DNA from: Spirosoma sp. KCTC 42546 | GTDB lineage: Bacteria > Bacteroidota > Bacteroidia > Cytophagales > Spirosomataceae | Reading direction: 5' to 3' | Assembly (NCBI RefSeq): GCF_006965485.1 | Contig: NZ_CP041360.1 | Span: 3,224,001 to 3,288,000, forward strand | Length of the DNA: 64,000 nucleotides | In this document: one piece after another, positions 1-8,302 of the stretch | Numbering within the stretch: position 1 is the first letter of the stretch | Layout of the letters: every line of letters starts with the position of its first letter | Translations under genes and position numbers: made by a program | The notes under the pieces: generated by a model | Told to the model about the DNA's origin: nothing | Seen by the model: only the letters and a program-made list of their open reading frames with translations | The model's database searches: none

Positions 1-999
1 GTTAAAAACCCGATCAATAACTATGGGGTCAATCTGAACATTGCCCGCTATGTGCATTGGGACGAAACCTACACGGGGGAGAAGGGGGCATTGTCGCTCA
101 ACTATTATGCCCTCCCCGAGCATGCCGATTCTGCTAAGGCACAGTTTCGGCAGGTACCCAAGATGCTGAAGGCGTTTGAGTACTGGTTTGGGCCATATCC
201 GTTTTATGAAGACGGCTATAAATTAGTCGAAACGCCTTATCTGGGCATGGAGCACCAGAGTTCGGTAACCTATGGCAACCGCTTTCGGAATGGCTATCTG
301 GGTCGCGACCTTTCCCGTACGGGCTGGGGATTGCTTTGGGATTTTATCATCGTTCATGAATCCGGCCATGAGTGGTTTGCTAACAACATTACCTATAAAG
401 ATGTGGCCGATATGTGGATTCACGAGAGTTTTACGAACTACTCGGAATGCCTGTTCACGGAATATTACTACGGTAAAGATGCCGGAGCCACCTACGTAAT
501 CGGTTGCCGGGCAAACATCCGGAATGATCGCCCAATCATTGGCACCTACAACGTAAACCATGAGGGATCGAGTGATATGTACTACAAAGGCGGCAATATG
601 CTGCATACGATCCGGCAGCTTGTGGGAAATGATGATAAATGGCGGCAAATCCTGCGCGGAATGAACAAGACATTCTACCATCAGACCGTTACCACCAATC
701 AGATCGAGCAGTATATGAGTGAGCAAGCAGGGATTAACCTCAAGCCTGTTTTTGATCAGTATCTGCGAGATATTCGCATTCCGGTGCTTGAATATCGGTC
801 GGTAGGGAGTGGAATCCAGTACCGCTGGGCCAACTGTGTAGCCGGATTTGCTATGCCTGTACGCATTTGCTTCGGTGAAACAGGGCCTTTTCAGCTACTA
901 CAACCCACCGCTCAATGGAAAACAATGCCCGCAAAAGGAGCTACAATAATAACGGTCGATGCGAACTACTACGTTCTCTGTAAGCAGATTAAAGAATAG
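1..999 (+). CDS. M1 family metallopeptidase, C-terminal part (5' truncated)
   Basis: Zinc aminopeptidase of the M1 (gluzincin) family, which removes N-terminal residues from peptides. The frame is open to base 1, so the gene starts before the window; the GTG at 52 is internal. The zinc site is clear: HESGH at about residues 119-123 of the visible part, with the third ligand Glu 19 residues after the second His, in the segment WIHESFTNY. The upstream exopeptidase motif appears as GMEHQSS, a variant of the usual GAMEN. The C-terminal 100 residues form a beta-rich end. The signal peptide and N-terminal domain are outside the window, so location cannot be read. Family assignment is firm; substrate is unknown. 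Confidence 0.93.
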   Translation, partial: VKNPINNYGVNLNIARYVHWDETYTGEKGALSLNYYALPEHADSAKAQFRQVPKMLKAFEYWFGPYPFYEDGYKLVETPYLGMEHQSSVTYGNRFRNGYLGRDLSRTGWGLLWDFIIVHESGHEWFANNITYKDVADMWIHESFTNYSECLFTEYYYGKDAGATYVIGCRANIRNDRPIIGTYNVNHEGSSDMYYKGGNMLHTIRQLVGNDDKWRQILRGMNKTFYHQTVTTNQIEQYMSEQAGINLKPVFDQYLRDIRIPVLEYRSVGSGIQYRWANCVAGFAMPVRICFGETGPFQLLQPTAQWKTMPAKGATIITVDANYYVLCKQIKE

Positions 1000-1089
1000 A
1001 ACGTTTGCTCAAAAGAATAGCGATCCTATTAGAAGAAACAGTAGCTTGCTATCGATTAACCTTTACCCCATTCTTATCTAGAAAACACG

Positions 1090-1725
1090 ATGATACGAAC
1101 AAATCGAAACTGGCTTTGGGCCGGCTTACTCCCGGTAATGTTATTGGTTGGCTGCGGAGGAAGTAAAGAAGAAGAGGAAGAAAAAGAGAAAAAAGAAGAA
1201 GAGTCCGTATCTACGCTGGGCGCTGTGAGTGCCTTGAAAGAGATGGCGAATCAGGCCGAAGAACTGGGAAAAAAAGGTCCCGTTGCCACAGTGGACTTCC
1301 GAACGCTCAAAGAATTACTGCCAGCTGACGCCGATGGACTACCTCGAAAAGAAGCTACTGGTGAGAAAAATGGCGCTGCTGGATTTACGGTTTCAACCGC
1401 CGAAGGTAAATATGCAAACGAAGATGGGAGCGAAACGATAGAATTGTCCCTCATCGATGGGGGCGGTTCGGCGATGATGATGGGCCTGGCTGCCTGGTCT
1501 ATGCTCGAAATTGATAAGGAAACCGAAAATGGCTACGAAAAAACCACGAAAATAGGCGACAATAAGGCATATGAGAAGTACGACAACGCCAACAAAGATG
1601 GCGAAATAGCGGTACTGGTCAATAAACGATTCATTGTTTCCATAAAGGGACGAGGTGTCAGCATGGACAAAATCAAAGCCGCGCTCGAAGACGTCGATTT
1701 GGATAAGCTGGCGGATCTGAAGTAA
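1090..1725 (+). CDS. Putative lipoprotein of unknown function
   Basis: A 211-residue secreted lipoprotein that I do not recognise. Residues 1-21 form a lipoprotein signal peptide with the lipobox LVGC. A strongly charged Glu/Lys linker follows (about residues 26-38), then a mixed globular domain of about 170 residues. That domain has a Gly/Met-rich hydrophobic patch (GGGSAMMMGLAAWSML) and ends in a helix rich in Lys, Asp and Leu. The acidic linker after the lipid Cys could act as a spacer from the membrane. It lies 90 bp after the M1 peptidase on the same strand and is followed by an inverted repeat that probably ends transcription. Confidence 0.7.
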   Translation: MIRTNRNWLWAGLLPVMLLVGCGGSKEEEEEKEKKEEESVSTLGAVSALKEMANQAEELGKKGPVATVDFRTLKELLPADADGLPRKEATGEKNGAAGFTVSTAEGKYANEDGSETIELSLIDGGGSAMMMGLAAWSMLEIDKETENGYEKTTKIGDNKAYEKYDNANKDGEIAVLVNKRFIVSIKGRGVSMDKIKAALEDVDLDKLADLK

Positions 1726-1738
1726 GGAAGGTATTTTA

Positions 1739-1782
1739 AACGCAAAGAACGCAATGAATATTCACTTAGCGTTCTTTGCGTT
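1739..1782. repeat. Intergenic inverted repeat, CGCAAAG-word class
   Basis: AACGCAAAGAACGC (1739-1752) is exactly mirrored at 1769-1782, and further TTGCGCC / TTTTGCGG words follow to about 1805. It lies between two convergent genes (lipoprotein and fructokinase) and could terminate both. The same words form the repeat at 59081-59163. Confidence 0.75.
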
Positions 1783-1812
1783 ATCCCTTGCGCCTTTTGC
1801 GGTTAAAGAAAT

Positions 1813-2760
1813 TTACTCAAAGTCTGCATAAATCAACTTTCTATCTACCTTGTCAGGCAATGGCCCCTGACGGGTCAGTTTCATTTTGGCTAAGGCCGCT
1901 CCGGCATGGGCACAGTTTCCGGGTGCATACCCATCCAGGTAGGCTGTTAAAAAGCCCGCCCAATAGGCATCACCAGCGCCAGTAACATCCACCACATCAA
2001 TCTTTTTGCCCGGTATTCGCGCTTGTTTCGTTCCGCCATCATACGATACCAGACTTCCGTTAGCGCCAAGGGTTAAGCAGATAGTGGTTGCCCCCATTTT
2101 ATGAAAATCGCTTAAAATCCGCTCTGGCGTTTGGGGGGAGCCATAGAGCCGTTCAGCATCATCTTCACTTACTTTTACTAACGCACCAGCCGTAAAATAA
2201 TCAGTCAGCACACGCCAGGCCTGATCGCGATCTGGCCAGATACTGGGGGCGTAGTTTGCATCAATCGTAACCTGGCAACCAGCAGCCTTCGCCCGTCGGG
2301 CCGCGTCGATAATGGTATCCTGGGCAGGTTGTTGACTAAGAGCAAAGCAAGTGGTATGAAACAGCTGCGTTTGCGCCAGTAGGGAATCTGGTAGCTGTTC
2401 TGGTTTCAGCTGACAGTCGGCATGGCGGTAGGCAACAAAGTCGGGCGTGCCAGCCGTTCTAGAAACAAGAACGATGGTAGTCGGCTCCAGAGGATCAGCG
2501 GTAATGAATTGGGTATCCACACCTGATTCTTCAATCTGCCGGACCAGGTATTTGCCAATATTGTCATCACCAACGCAGGAAACCAGCGCCACCTGACCGC
2601 CCAGGCGGGCCATATTCGTAGCCATATTGGCGGGGCTCCCACCCTGATACCGCCTGAAGTCCTGGGCATCAAGCAAACTGCTCGACACGTGGTGGCCAAT
2701 TAAATCGGCTAGTAATTCGCCAACCGAAAGGAGAGCGTAAGGGCGGGGTGAATTTGCCAT
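1813..2760 (-). CDS. PfkB-family carbohydrate kinase, probable fructokinase
   Basis: ATP-dependent sugar kinase of the ribokinase/PfkB family, 315 residues, the usual length. The N-terminal signature GGSPANMATNMARLGG (about residues 40-55) and the C-terminal signature DVTGAGDAYWAGFL (about 255-268) are both intact. The Asp in GAGD is the catalytic base and TGAGD forms the anion hole. It lies 97 bp downstream of a SLC45-type sugar porter on the same strand, so phosphorylation of an imported or released hexose, most simply fructose, is inferred. Exact substrate cannot be fixed from sequence, because PfkB kinases for fructose, ribose and KDG look alike. Confidence 0.88.
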   Translation of the reverse strand: MANSPRPYALLSVGELLADLIGHHVSSSLLDAQDFRRYQGGSPANMATNMARLGGQVALVSCVGDDNIGKYLVRQIEESGVDTQFITADPLEPTTIVLVSRTAGTPDFVAYRHADCQLKPEQLPDSLLAQTQLFHTTCFALSQQPAQDTIIDAARRAKAAGCQVTIDANYAPSIWPDRDQAWRVLTDYFTAGALVKVSEDDAERLYGSPQTPERILSDFHKMGATTICLTLGANGSLVSYDGGTKQARIPGKKIDVVDVTGAGDAYWAGFLTAYLDGYAPGNCAHAGAALAKMKLTRQGPLPDKVDRKLIYADFE

Positions 2761-2771
2761 GTATAAAAAAA

Positions 2772-2828
2772 GTTCTTGTGATTAGCTTTCAGAGATAGCT
2801 ATTTCGCTGGAAAACTAATCACAAGAAC
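2772..2828. terminator. 14-bp inverted repeat between porter and kinase genes
   Basis: GTTCTTGTGATTAG (2772-2785) is mirrored by CTAATCACAAGAAC (2815-2828). Runs of A on the left and right give U-rich tails on either strand. It may attenuate read-through from the porter into the kinase gene. Confidence 0.55.
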
Positions 2829-2857
2829 AAAAAGAGCCAATAGAATAGAACTTAATT

Positions 2858-4387
2858 TTAACCAAGCTCAATCGGGATGGTTTCTTCGTCGGTCTTTCTG
2901 ATTTCTTTTACCAGAAAGCAGGAGGCTGCAGCCAACAGCAGGCAGATACCCGCCAGTACAAGCGCGTTACGGGGATCGTCGCCCAGCAGAGGTTTGTAAT
3001 AGAGCGGCACGGTAAGCATACCAATAAACTGAGGGACACAGATAAAACCGTTAAAAATGCCCATGTACACACCCATGCGATTTTTAGGAACCGCGCTCGC
3101 CAGCATCAGGTAAGGCATCGACATAATGGACCCCCAGGCTAACCCAATAATAGTCATGCCAGCCAGATAAATAAATTTGTCGTTCGATGTAAGCGTCAGG
3201 AAGAAGCCCATAGCCCCAATAGTAAGGAACACGGCGTGGGTAGCTCGGGCGCTGCCAATGGCTTTTGCAATGCGGGGGATGAAGATTGAGATGACGGCGC
3301 AGGAGATGCTGAACATAGCAAAGCAAAGTCCACCCCATTTGGTGCCTTCTTCGAATCCGGCTCTATTAGACACGGTATCGGGCGCGTTAAAGGCGTACTT
3401 AGCCGTTGCAAGCGACAGGTATTGCCACATCAGCGGCAGGCCATACCAGGTAAAAAACTTCACCCACCAAAGCTGCCGCATAACGGTTGGCATTGCCGAA
3501 AGCGATGCCAGAATCTCTTTGAAAATAGGAAGTCTCAGCACCAGGTAACTGCCTGCCAGTACACCAACTCCCCACATCAGGCCCGTTGAGATACCGCCTA
3601 TACGCGCAGCAAAGAAGAAGGCCAACACAGCAGCCCCAACGGCTAAGGCTACATGCCAGAACGAAATCGACTTCTTTTCTTCGGCAGTAAACTCGTGCTG
3701 CTCTTTATAATTTTCGTCAACCGGCGGATACTCTTTCGTGGTGCGGACCGTCCACAGCACAGAAATCAGGATAGCAGCTGCGCCAATGTAAAACGGGTAA
3801 CGCACTGAGTTGGGAATGCCGTTGGCCAATTGCCCTTCCGACAGTACCATAGAAATGCCCAGAAGTGGCAAGATATACGGCATTAAGTTGGCTAAGGTTT
3901 GTCCGAAGCCCACCATAAACGATTGGACGGCAAAGCCCGTAGGCCGCTGTTTATCGTTCAGCATATCACCTACGAAGGCCCGGAAAGGTTCCATGGCCGA
4001 ATTCAAGCCCGCATCGAGCATCCACATCAGCCCGGCGGCCATCCAGACATACGATGAATTGGGCATCATGATCATGGCTATGCTACCGAACAGCGCCCCG
4101 GCGAGAATAAACGGCTTCCGTCGTCCCCAGGTAGGTGACCAGCTTCGGTCCGAAACCGCTCCAATAATTGGCTGGAGCAATAAACCGGTTAATGGTCCAG
4201 CGAGCCAGAGACCCGGAATGGAGGCTTCATCAGCACCCAGATAGCGGTAAATAGGACTCATATTAGCTTGCTGTAGGCCAAAGCCGTATTGAATCCCTAA
4301 AAAGCCGAAACTCATATTCCAGATTTGCCAGAAACTTAAGTTGGGCTTAGCTTTTGCAGAGGTTTTCTGAACACTTCCCGTTTGCAT
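2858..4387 (-). CDS. MFS sugar porter of the SLC45/GPH type
   Basis: A 509-residue polytopic inner-membrane protein with about twelve hydrophobic segments. The N-terminal part matches the sucrose/maltose:proton symporter group: an opening IQYGFGLQQANMSPIY, a GPLTGLLLQPIIGAVSD stretch, then WGRRKPFILAG, the MFS A-loop motif with basic residues. A soluble loop of about 25 residues (KEYPPVDENYKEQHEFTAEE) separates the halves. The fructokinase gene follows, so import of a fructose-containing or other disaccharide is likely. The closest well-known relatives carry sucrose or maltose, but nothing here decides the substrate. Confidence 0.85.
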   Translation of the reverse strand: MQTGSVQKTSAKAKPNLSFWQIWNMSFGFLGIQYGFGLQQANMSPIYRYLGADEASIPGLWLAGPLTGLLLQPIIGAVSDRSWSPTWGRRKPFILAGALFGSIAMIMMPNSSYVWMAAGLMWMLDAGLNSAMEPFRAFVGDMLNDKQRPTGFAVQSFMVGFGQTLANLMPYILPLLGISMVLSEGQLANGIPNSVRYPFYIGAAAILISVLWTVRTTKEYPPVDENYKEQHEFTAEEKKSISFWHVALAVGAAVLAFFFAARIGGISTGLMWGVGVLAGSYLVLRLPIFKEILASLSAMPTVMRQLWWVKFFTWYGLPLMWQYLSLATAKYAFNAPDTVSNRAGFEEGTKWGGLCFAMFSISCAVISIFIPRIAKAIGSARATHAVFLTIGAMGFFLTLTSNDKFIYLAGMTIIGLAWGSIMSMPYLMLASAVPKNRMGVYMGIFNGFICVPQFIGMLTVPLYYKPLLGDDPRNALVLAGICLLLAAASCFLVKEIRKTDEETIPIELG

Positions 4388-4475
4388 TGATTATAGTATA
4401 TTTAAACAGTCATCATAGGTTTCTACAGAGTAGTCAGCAATAATACGTACTGATTTGCAGGATATGGAGATAATC

Positions 4476-4507
4476 TTGTCTTATTTTTTTGAAAAGACGT
4501 ACTTTTG
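4476..4507 (+). promoter_or_regulatory. Bacteroidota-type promoter of the barrel gene
   Basis: TTG at 4476-4478, a 21-nt spacer and TACTTTTG at 4500-4507 match the -33/-7 consensus TTG-N(17-23)-TAnnTTTG. The -7 box ends only 3 nt before the ATG at 4511, implying an almost leaderless mRNA. Confidence 0.6.
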
Positions 4508-4510
4508 AGA

Positions 4511-5947
4511 ATGATTCCAAAAACGTGGCCGACCCTTATTTTGGCCCTAACGGTGTTTCTGTTGTCATCTCAAGTTGTCTTTGCTACTGTCTCGACGGAT
4601 TCGACTCAGAAAATCGTTGTACGTTCAATAACCTTCAAAGGAAACTACCGTACCCGAGACCGAATTATCCTACGCGAAATGACGCTTCACGTTGGGGATT
4701 CCGTTCGGTTGGCCGATTTACCGGGCCGTGTTGCCTGGGATCAGCGTAATATTAGCAATACGACGCTGTTTGTGACGGTCGATATGGGAACCCAACTGAT
4801 ACCCTCGGCTGATTCAACGCAACTTGCCCAACTCGATCTTACGGTGACTATGAAAGAGCGGTGGTATTTTGTGGCGTACCCTGTTTTTGACTTGGCCGAC
4901 CGTAATTTTAACGAGTGGTGGTACGATCGGGGGCATGATTTTAGTCGGGTCATTTATGGGGGGCATCTTAGCTACCGTAACGTAACCGGCAATAATGACA
5001 AACTTCAGGTTATTTTTGAGCGTGGTTTTTTGCAGCGAACAATCCTATCCTATTCTAAACCCTATATTGACCGTGCCCAAAAAATTGGCTTACGCATGGA
5101 CGTAGGGTATGTGACAAACAAGGAAATTCCCTACCGCACCCAGTTTGATAAGTGGGTCTATGTAAAATCGGAAGAGGTGCTACGGGAGCGAAAATATGCC
5201 GCCCTGACGCTTACCCATCGACGTGGCCTGTATCACTATCATACACTCGATACCCGTTATACGCAGAATACTATTGCGGACACGATTGCCAAACTTAACC
5301 CCGACTATTTGTTAGATGGCAGCACTAACCAGCATTTTCTGGCAATGAGCTACAACTATCGGTACGACCGCCGTGATAATGTAGTCTATCCATTACAAGG
5401 CACGCTGTTTTCGGCAGGCATCGGGGTTTCTGGAATACTGCCTACTGATAACTTTCATTTTCTGGATCTTGCAACCTCTATCACGCGCTACTGGCCGTTG
5501 GGAGGGCACTTTTATGCCGCAGGAAGCTTACGGGCTCGTTCCACCTGGCCCACACGTCAGCCTTATATAAGTTTGCGTGGCCTGGGCAGTTCCACTGATA
5601 TGGTACGCGGTTATGAACTGTTTGTTGTGGATGGGCAACGAACCTTTATTTGGCGGAACAGCCTTCGATACCAACTCTTTAATGTTCGCAAACAGTTGAA
5701 CTGGTTGCATGTCCGGCAGTTTAACACGGTACCCATTGCGGCCTATCTTACCGTTTTTGGCGACACGGGTTACGTTAGCAGTACCGTTGCTGAACAATAC
5801 CAGAGCCGGTTAGCGAATCGCTTATTGGCTGGTACAGGGCTCAGCCTCGATGTGGTGTCTTTTTATAACCTGGTGATGCGCTTTAGTGGAACCATCAATG
5901 CACAGGGCAACACCGGATTTTTCTTCAATCTAGCGCAGGAGCTGTAA
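4511..5947 (+). CDS. BamA/TamA-family outer membrane protein
   Basis: A 478-residue outer-membrane beta-barrel of the BamA/TamA (surface antigen D15) type. After a signal peptide (about residues 1-26) comes one POTRA-like domain, with the typical opening VRSITFKGNYRTRDRIILREM and a second block VTMKERWYFVAYPVF. Then a barrel of alternating aromatic and polar strands, with repeated YDRRDNVVYPLQG and LRGLGSSTDMVRGYE elements, the latter near the conserved barrel loop. One POTRA instead of five suggests a specialised assembly or secretion pore rather than BamA itself. The ATG at 4511 is preferred over the in-frame TTG at 4505, which overlaps the promoter -7 box. It stands alone as a monocistronic gene. 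Confidence 0.87.
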   Translation: MIPKTWPTLILALTVFLLSSQVVFATVSTDSTQKIVVRSITFKGNYRTRDRIILREMTLHVGDSVRLADLPGRVAWDQRNISNTTLFVTVDMGTQLIPSADSTQLAQLDLTVTMKERWYFVAYPVFDLADRNFNEWWYDRGHDFSRVIYGGHLSYRNVTGNNDKLQVIFERGFLQRTILSYSKPYIDRAQKIGLRMDVGYVTNKEIPYRTQFDKWVYVKSEEVLRERKYAALTLTHRRGLYHYHTLDTRYTQNTIADTIAKLNPDYLLDGSTNQHFLAMSYNYRYDRRDNVVYPLQGTLFSAGIGVSGILPTDNFHFLDLATSITRYWPLGGHFYAAGSLRARSTWPTRQPYISLRGLGSSTDMVRGYELFVVDGQRTFIWRNSLRYQLFNVRKQLNWLHVRQFNTVPIAAYLTVFGDTGYVSSTVAEQYQSRLANRLLAGTGLSLDVVSFYNLVMRFSGTINAQGNTGFFFNLAQEL

Positions 5948-6035
5948 TTAATTCCACTCATCAAATCCCCTGCACAAGTTGGTTCTCAGGTAACCAATCA
6001 TCCGAATTCTGATGCGTTGGAACTGCGTTGATCTA

Positions 6036-6043
6036 TACATTTG
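6036..6043 (+). promoter_or_regulatory. Candidate -7 element for the SPFH gene
   Basis: TACATTTG fits TAnnTTTG. A TTG at 6017-6019 lies 16 nt upstream, slightly short for the -33 spacing. It would give a leader of about 135 nt; the 235-bp gap shows no other feature I can name. Confidence 0.35.
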
Positions 6044-6182
6044 ACGCGTCAATCTGACAAACTAATCACTACTCCGATGTAGACGTATCGTCTTCAATTT
6101 CCGCTTACTACAGCGAGTCATTCGACTCTGATTTTCTTCCGCGTACGTTTCATTTTCTTAACCGTTTAACATCAGTTTATTC

Positions 6183-8135
6183 ATGGAATTTTTATCCCTT
6201 GTATCCACGTGGGGCTGGGTAGCTCTGCTCTTAATGGCCGTAGTGCTCTACAAATTAGTCTTACGGTTTCTGTTCGGGATGGTTATTGTTCCCGAAGACC
6301 GGATTGGTCTGGTGACCAAAAAATATGTGCTTGTGGGTACCGATCGGGGCTTGCCCGATGGGCGTATCATTGCCACCAAAGGCGAAGCTGGTTATCAGGC
6401 GCAAACGCTGGCGCCGGGCTTATACTGGTGGATGTGGCCCTGGCAATATGGTATTACCATGCAGCCGTTTATGGTTGTTCCCGAAGGCAGGATTGGCTTA
6501 GTTCTATCCAATGACGGAGCCGAATTGCCTACGGGTAATATCCTGGCCCGACGTGTCGATTCCGATAATTTTCAGGATACGGAACGCTTCTTATCCAGTG
6601 GAGGACAAAAAGGTCGGCAAACGGCTGTACTCACACCGGGTACGTACCGGATCAATCCCTATGCGTTCACGGTGACGATTGCCGACATGACCGTTATCAA
6701 GGAAAACATGGTCGGAATTATCACGACGCTCGATGGTGCGCCTTTGCAACCGGGTCAGATTGCCGGTAAGAATGTTGAGGGGCATAACAACTTCCAGAAC
6801 GTCGATTTCTTCCTGCAAAACGGTGGTAATCGAGGGCTTCAACCGCAGGTTGTGTTGGCGGGTTCGTATTACATAAACCCCTGGGCTGTCCAGATCGAAG
6901 AGATTCCGATGACCGAAGTACCTATTGGGCATGTAGGTGTGGTGATCTCATACATTGGTGAAGATGGCGAAGACCTTACCGGTGAATCGTTCAAGCACGG
7001 GAATATCGTTCGGAAAGGCTTTCGGGGTGTTTGGATGGAACCGCTTGGGCCGGGTAAATACCCCGTCAATACCTTTACAATGAAGGTTGAAGGTGTGCCG
7101 ACAACGAACCTGGTGCTGAACTGGGCCAATGCCCGTACCGAAGCGCATAATCTTGATCGTAACCTCTCGACGATCACTGTTCGTTCGAAAGACGGTTTCC
7201 CGTTCAACCTCGACGTGGCTCAGATCATTCATATCCCATCAGTGGAAGCGCCTAAAGTGATTGCCCGATTCGGGAGCATGACCAACCTTGTCTCGCAGGT
7301 ACTGGAACCAACGATTGGTAACTATTTCCGGAACTCAGCGCAGGATTCGGATGTGATCGCGTTCCTGAGTACCCGGAAAGAGCGTCAGGAAGCCGCTCGT
7401 GAACACATCCGGGCGGTATTGGAAATTTATAACGTGAACGCTGTGGATACACTCATTGGCGATATTGTGCCACCCGATAGCCTGATGAAAACCCTCACCG
7501 ATCGGAAGATTGCGCAGGAAGAAGAAAAAACCTACGAAACCCAGCGGATGGCGCAGGAAAAACGGCAGGGTATGGAACGCGAAACGGCCCTGGCCGATAT
7601 TCAGCGCGAAGTCGTAAAAGCGCAGCAAAGTGTCGAAATTGCCCAGCGTACAGCCGATGCTGCCGTTAAAAAATCGGAAGGAGAGGCCCGTAGTTTAAAA
7701 TTGCAGGTGGGGGCCGAATCGGAAGCAACGAAAGTGCGGGCAGAAGCTAATGCCGAAGCCCGTCGTCGGCAGGCCGCAGCGGATGCCGAAGCCACAAAAC
7801 TAACCGCAGATGCCGAAGCGGAACGGATTGCTAAAACGGGTAATGCCGAAGCCGAGAAAATCCTTGCCATTGGCCGGTCCACGGCCGAAGCCTACGAATT
7901 GCAGGTACGCGCGATGGGCGACGAAAACTTTACGCGCTTCAAGATCACCGAAGAAATTGGCAAAGGTCATATTCGTGTCATTCCAGATATTGTCATCAAC
8001 GGATCAGGTACTGGTACGGAGGGCTCAATGAACGGACTTATGGGTTTGAAATTGCTCGAGCAAATCGAAGAACGGAAGACGGGGCAGGCTACCAAAATTG
8101 TGGATGTAACGAAGTCTGTTGAGGTTGCGAAATAG
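6183..8135 (+). CDS. Flotillin-like SPFH domain protein with N-terminal repeats
   Basis: A 650-residue membrane-anchored scaffold protein of the SPFH/Band 7 superfamily. One transmembrane helix (residues about 10-33) is followed by four degenerate repeats (about 34-96, 97-168, 169-243 and 244-306) of the pattern P-x-x-x-IGLV, a Gly-rich turn, then PG-x-Y-x-x-NP. The SPFH domain runs from about 320 to 490 (TVRSKDGFPFNLDVAQIIHI). A long Ala/Glu-rich coiled coil follows (about 500-600, with AEAEA and ADAEA runs), then an assembly tail. Relatives include YqiK-type flotillins, which organise ordered membrane patches. An NfeD-like partner is not next to it. The repeats are discussed as a finding. 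Confidence 0.85.
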   Translation: MEFLSLVSTWGWVALLLMAVVLYKLVLRFLFGMVIVPEDRIGLVTKKYVLVGTDRGLPDGRIIATKGEAGYQAQTLAPGLYWWMWPWQYGITMQPFMVVPEGRIGLVLSNDGAELPTGNILARRVDSDNFQDTERFLSSGGQKGRQTAVLTPGTYRINPYAFTVTIADMTVIKENMVGIITTLDGAPLQPGQIAGKNVEGHNNFQNVDFFLQNGGNRGLQPQVVLAGSYYINPWAVQIEEIPMTEVPIGHVGVVISYIGEDGEDLTGESFKHGNIVRKGFRGVWMEPLGPGKYPVNTFTMKVEGVPTTNLVLNWANARTEAHNLDRNLSTITVRSKDGFPFNLDVAQIIHIPSVEAPKVIARFGSMTNLVSQVLEPTIGNYFRNSAQDSDVIAFLSTRKERQEAAREHIRAVLEIYNVNAVDTLIGDIVPPDSLMKTLTDRKIAQEEEKTYETQRMAQEKRQGMERETALADIQREVVKAQQSVEIAQRTADAAVKKSEGEARSLKLQVGAESEATKVRAEANAEARRRQAAADAEATKLTADAEAERIAKTGNAEAEKILAIGRSTAEAYELQVRAMGDENFTRFKITEEIGKGHIRVIPDIVINGSGTGTEGSMNGLMGLKLLEQIEERKTGQATKIVDVTKSVEVAK

Positions 8136-8160
8136 GTAGTACGGACGGTCGTCCATAGCC

Positions 8161-8239
8161 GTGGAAACCCATGTAGCCGAAGGTTAAGTTGTAGGTACTA
8201 TTCTTCTACAATTTAATCTCCGGCTACGCGGGTTTCCAC
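8161..8239. repeat. Long imperfect intergenic palindrome
   Basis: A 34-nt arm (8161-8194) pairs with 8206-8239 at 29 of 34 positions; the outer sequences, TAGTACGG and CGCGCTACTTACC, extend the symmetry weakly. It fills the gap between the SPFH gene and the ABC exporter genes and probably terminates the former. Confidence 0.7.
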
Positions 8240-8249
8240 CCGCGCTACT

Positions 8250-8257
8250 TACCTTTG
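8250..8257 (+). promoter_or_regulatory. Candidate -7 element for the ABC exporter pair
   Basis: TACCTTTG fits TAnnTTTG and lies 45 nt before the ATG at 8303, at the edge of the palindrome. No clean -33 TTG is seen at the right distance. Confidence 0.4.
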
Positions 8258-8302
8258 TGCTAACCTTCACCCCAGTCCAAAGCGTCGTCTTTGGCATTTT
8301 TC

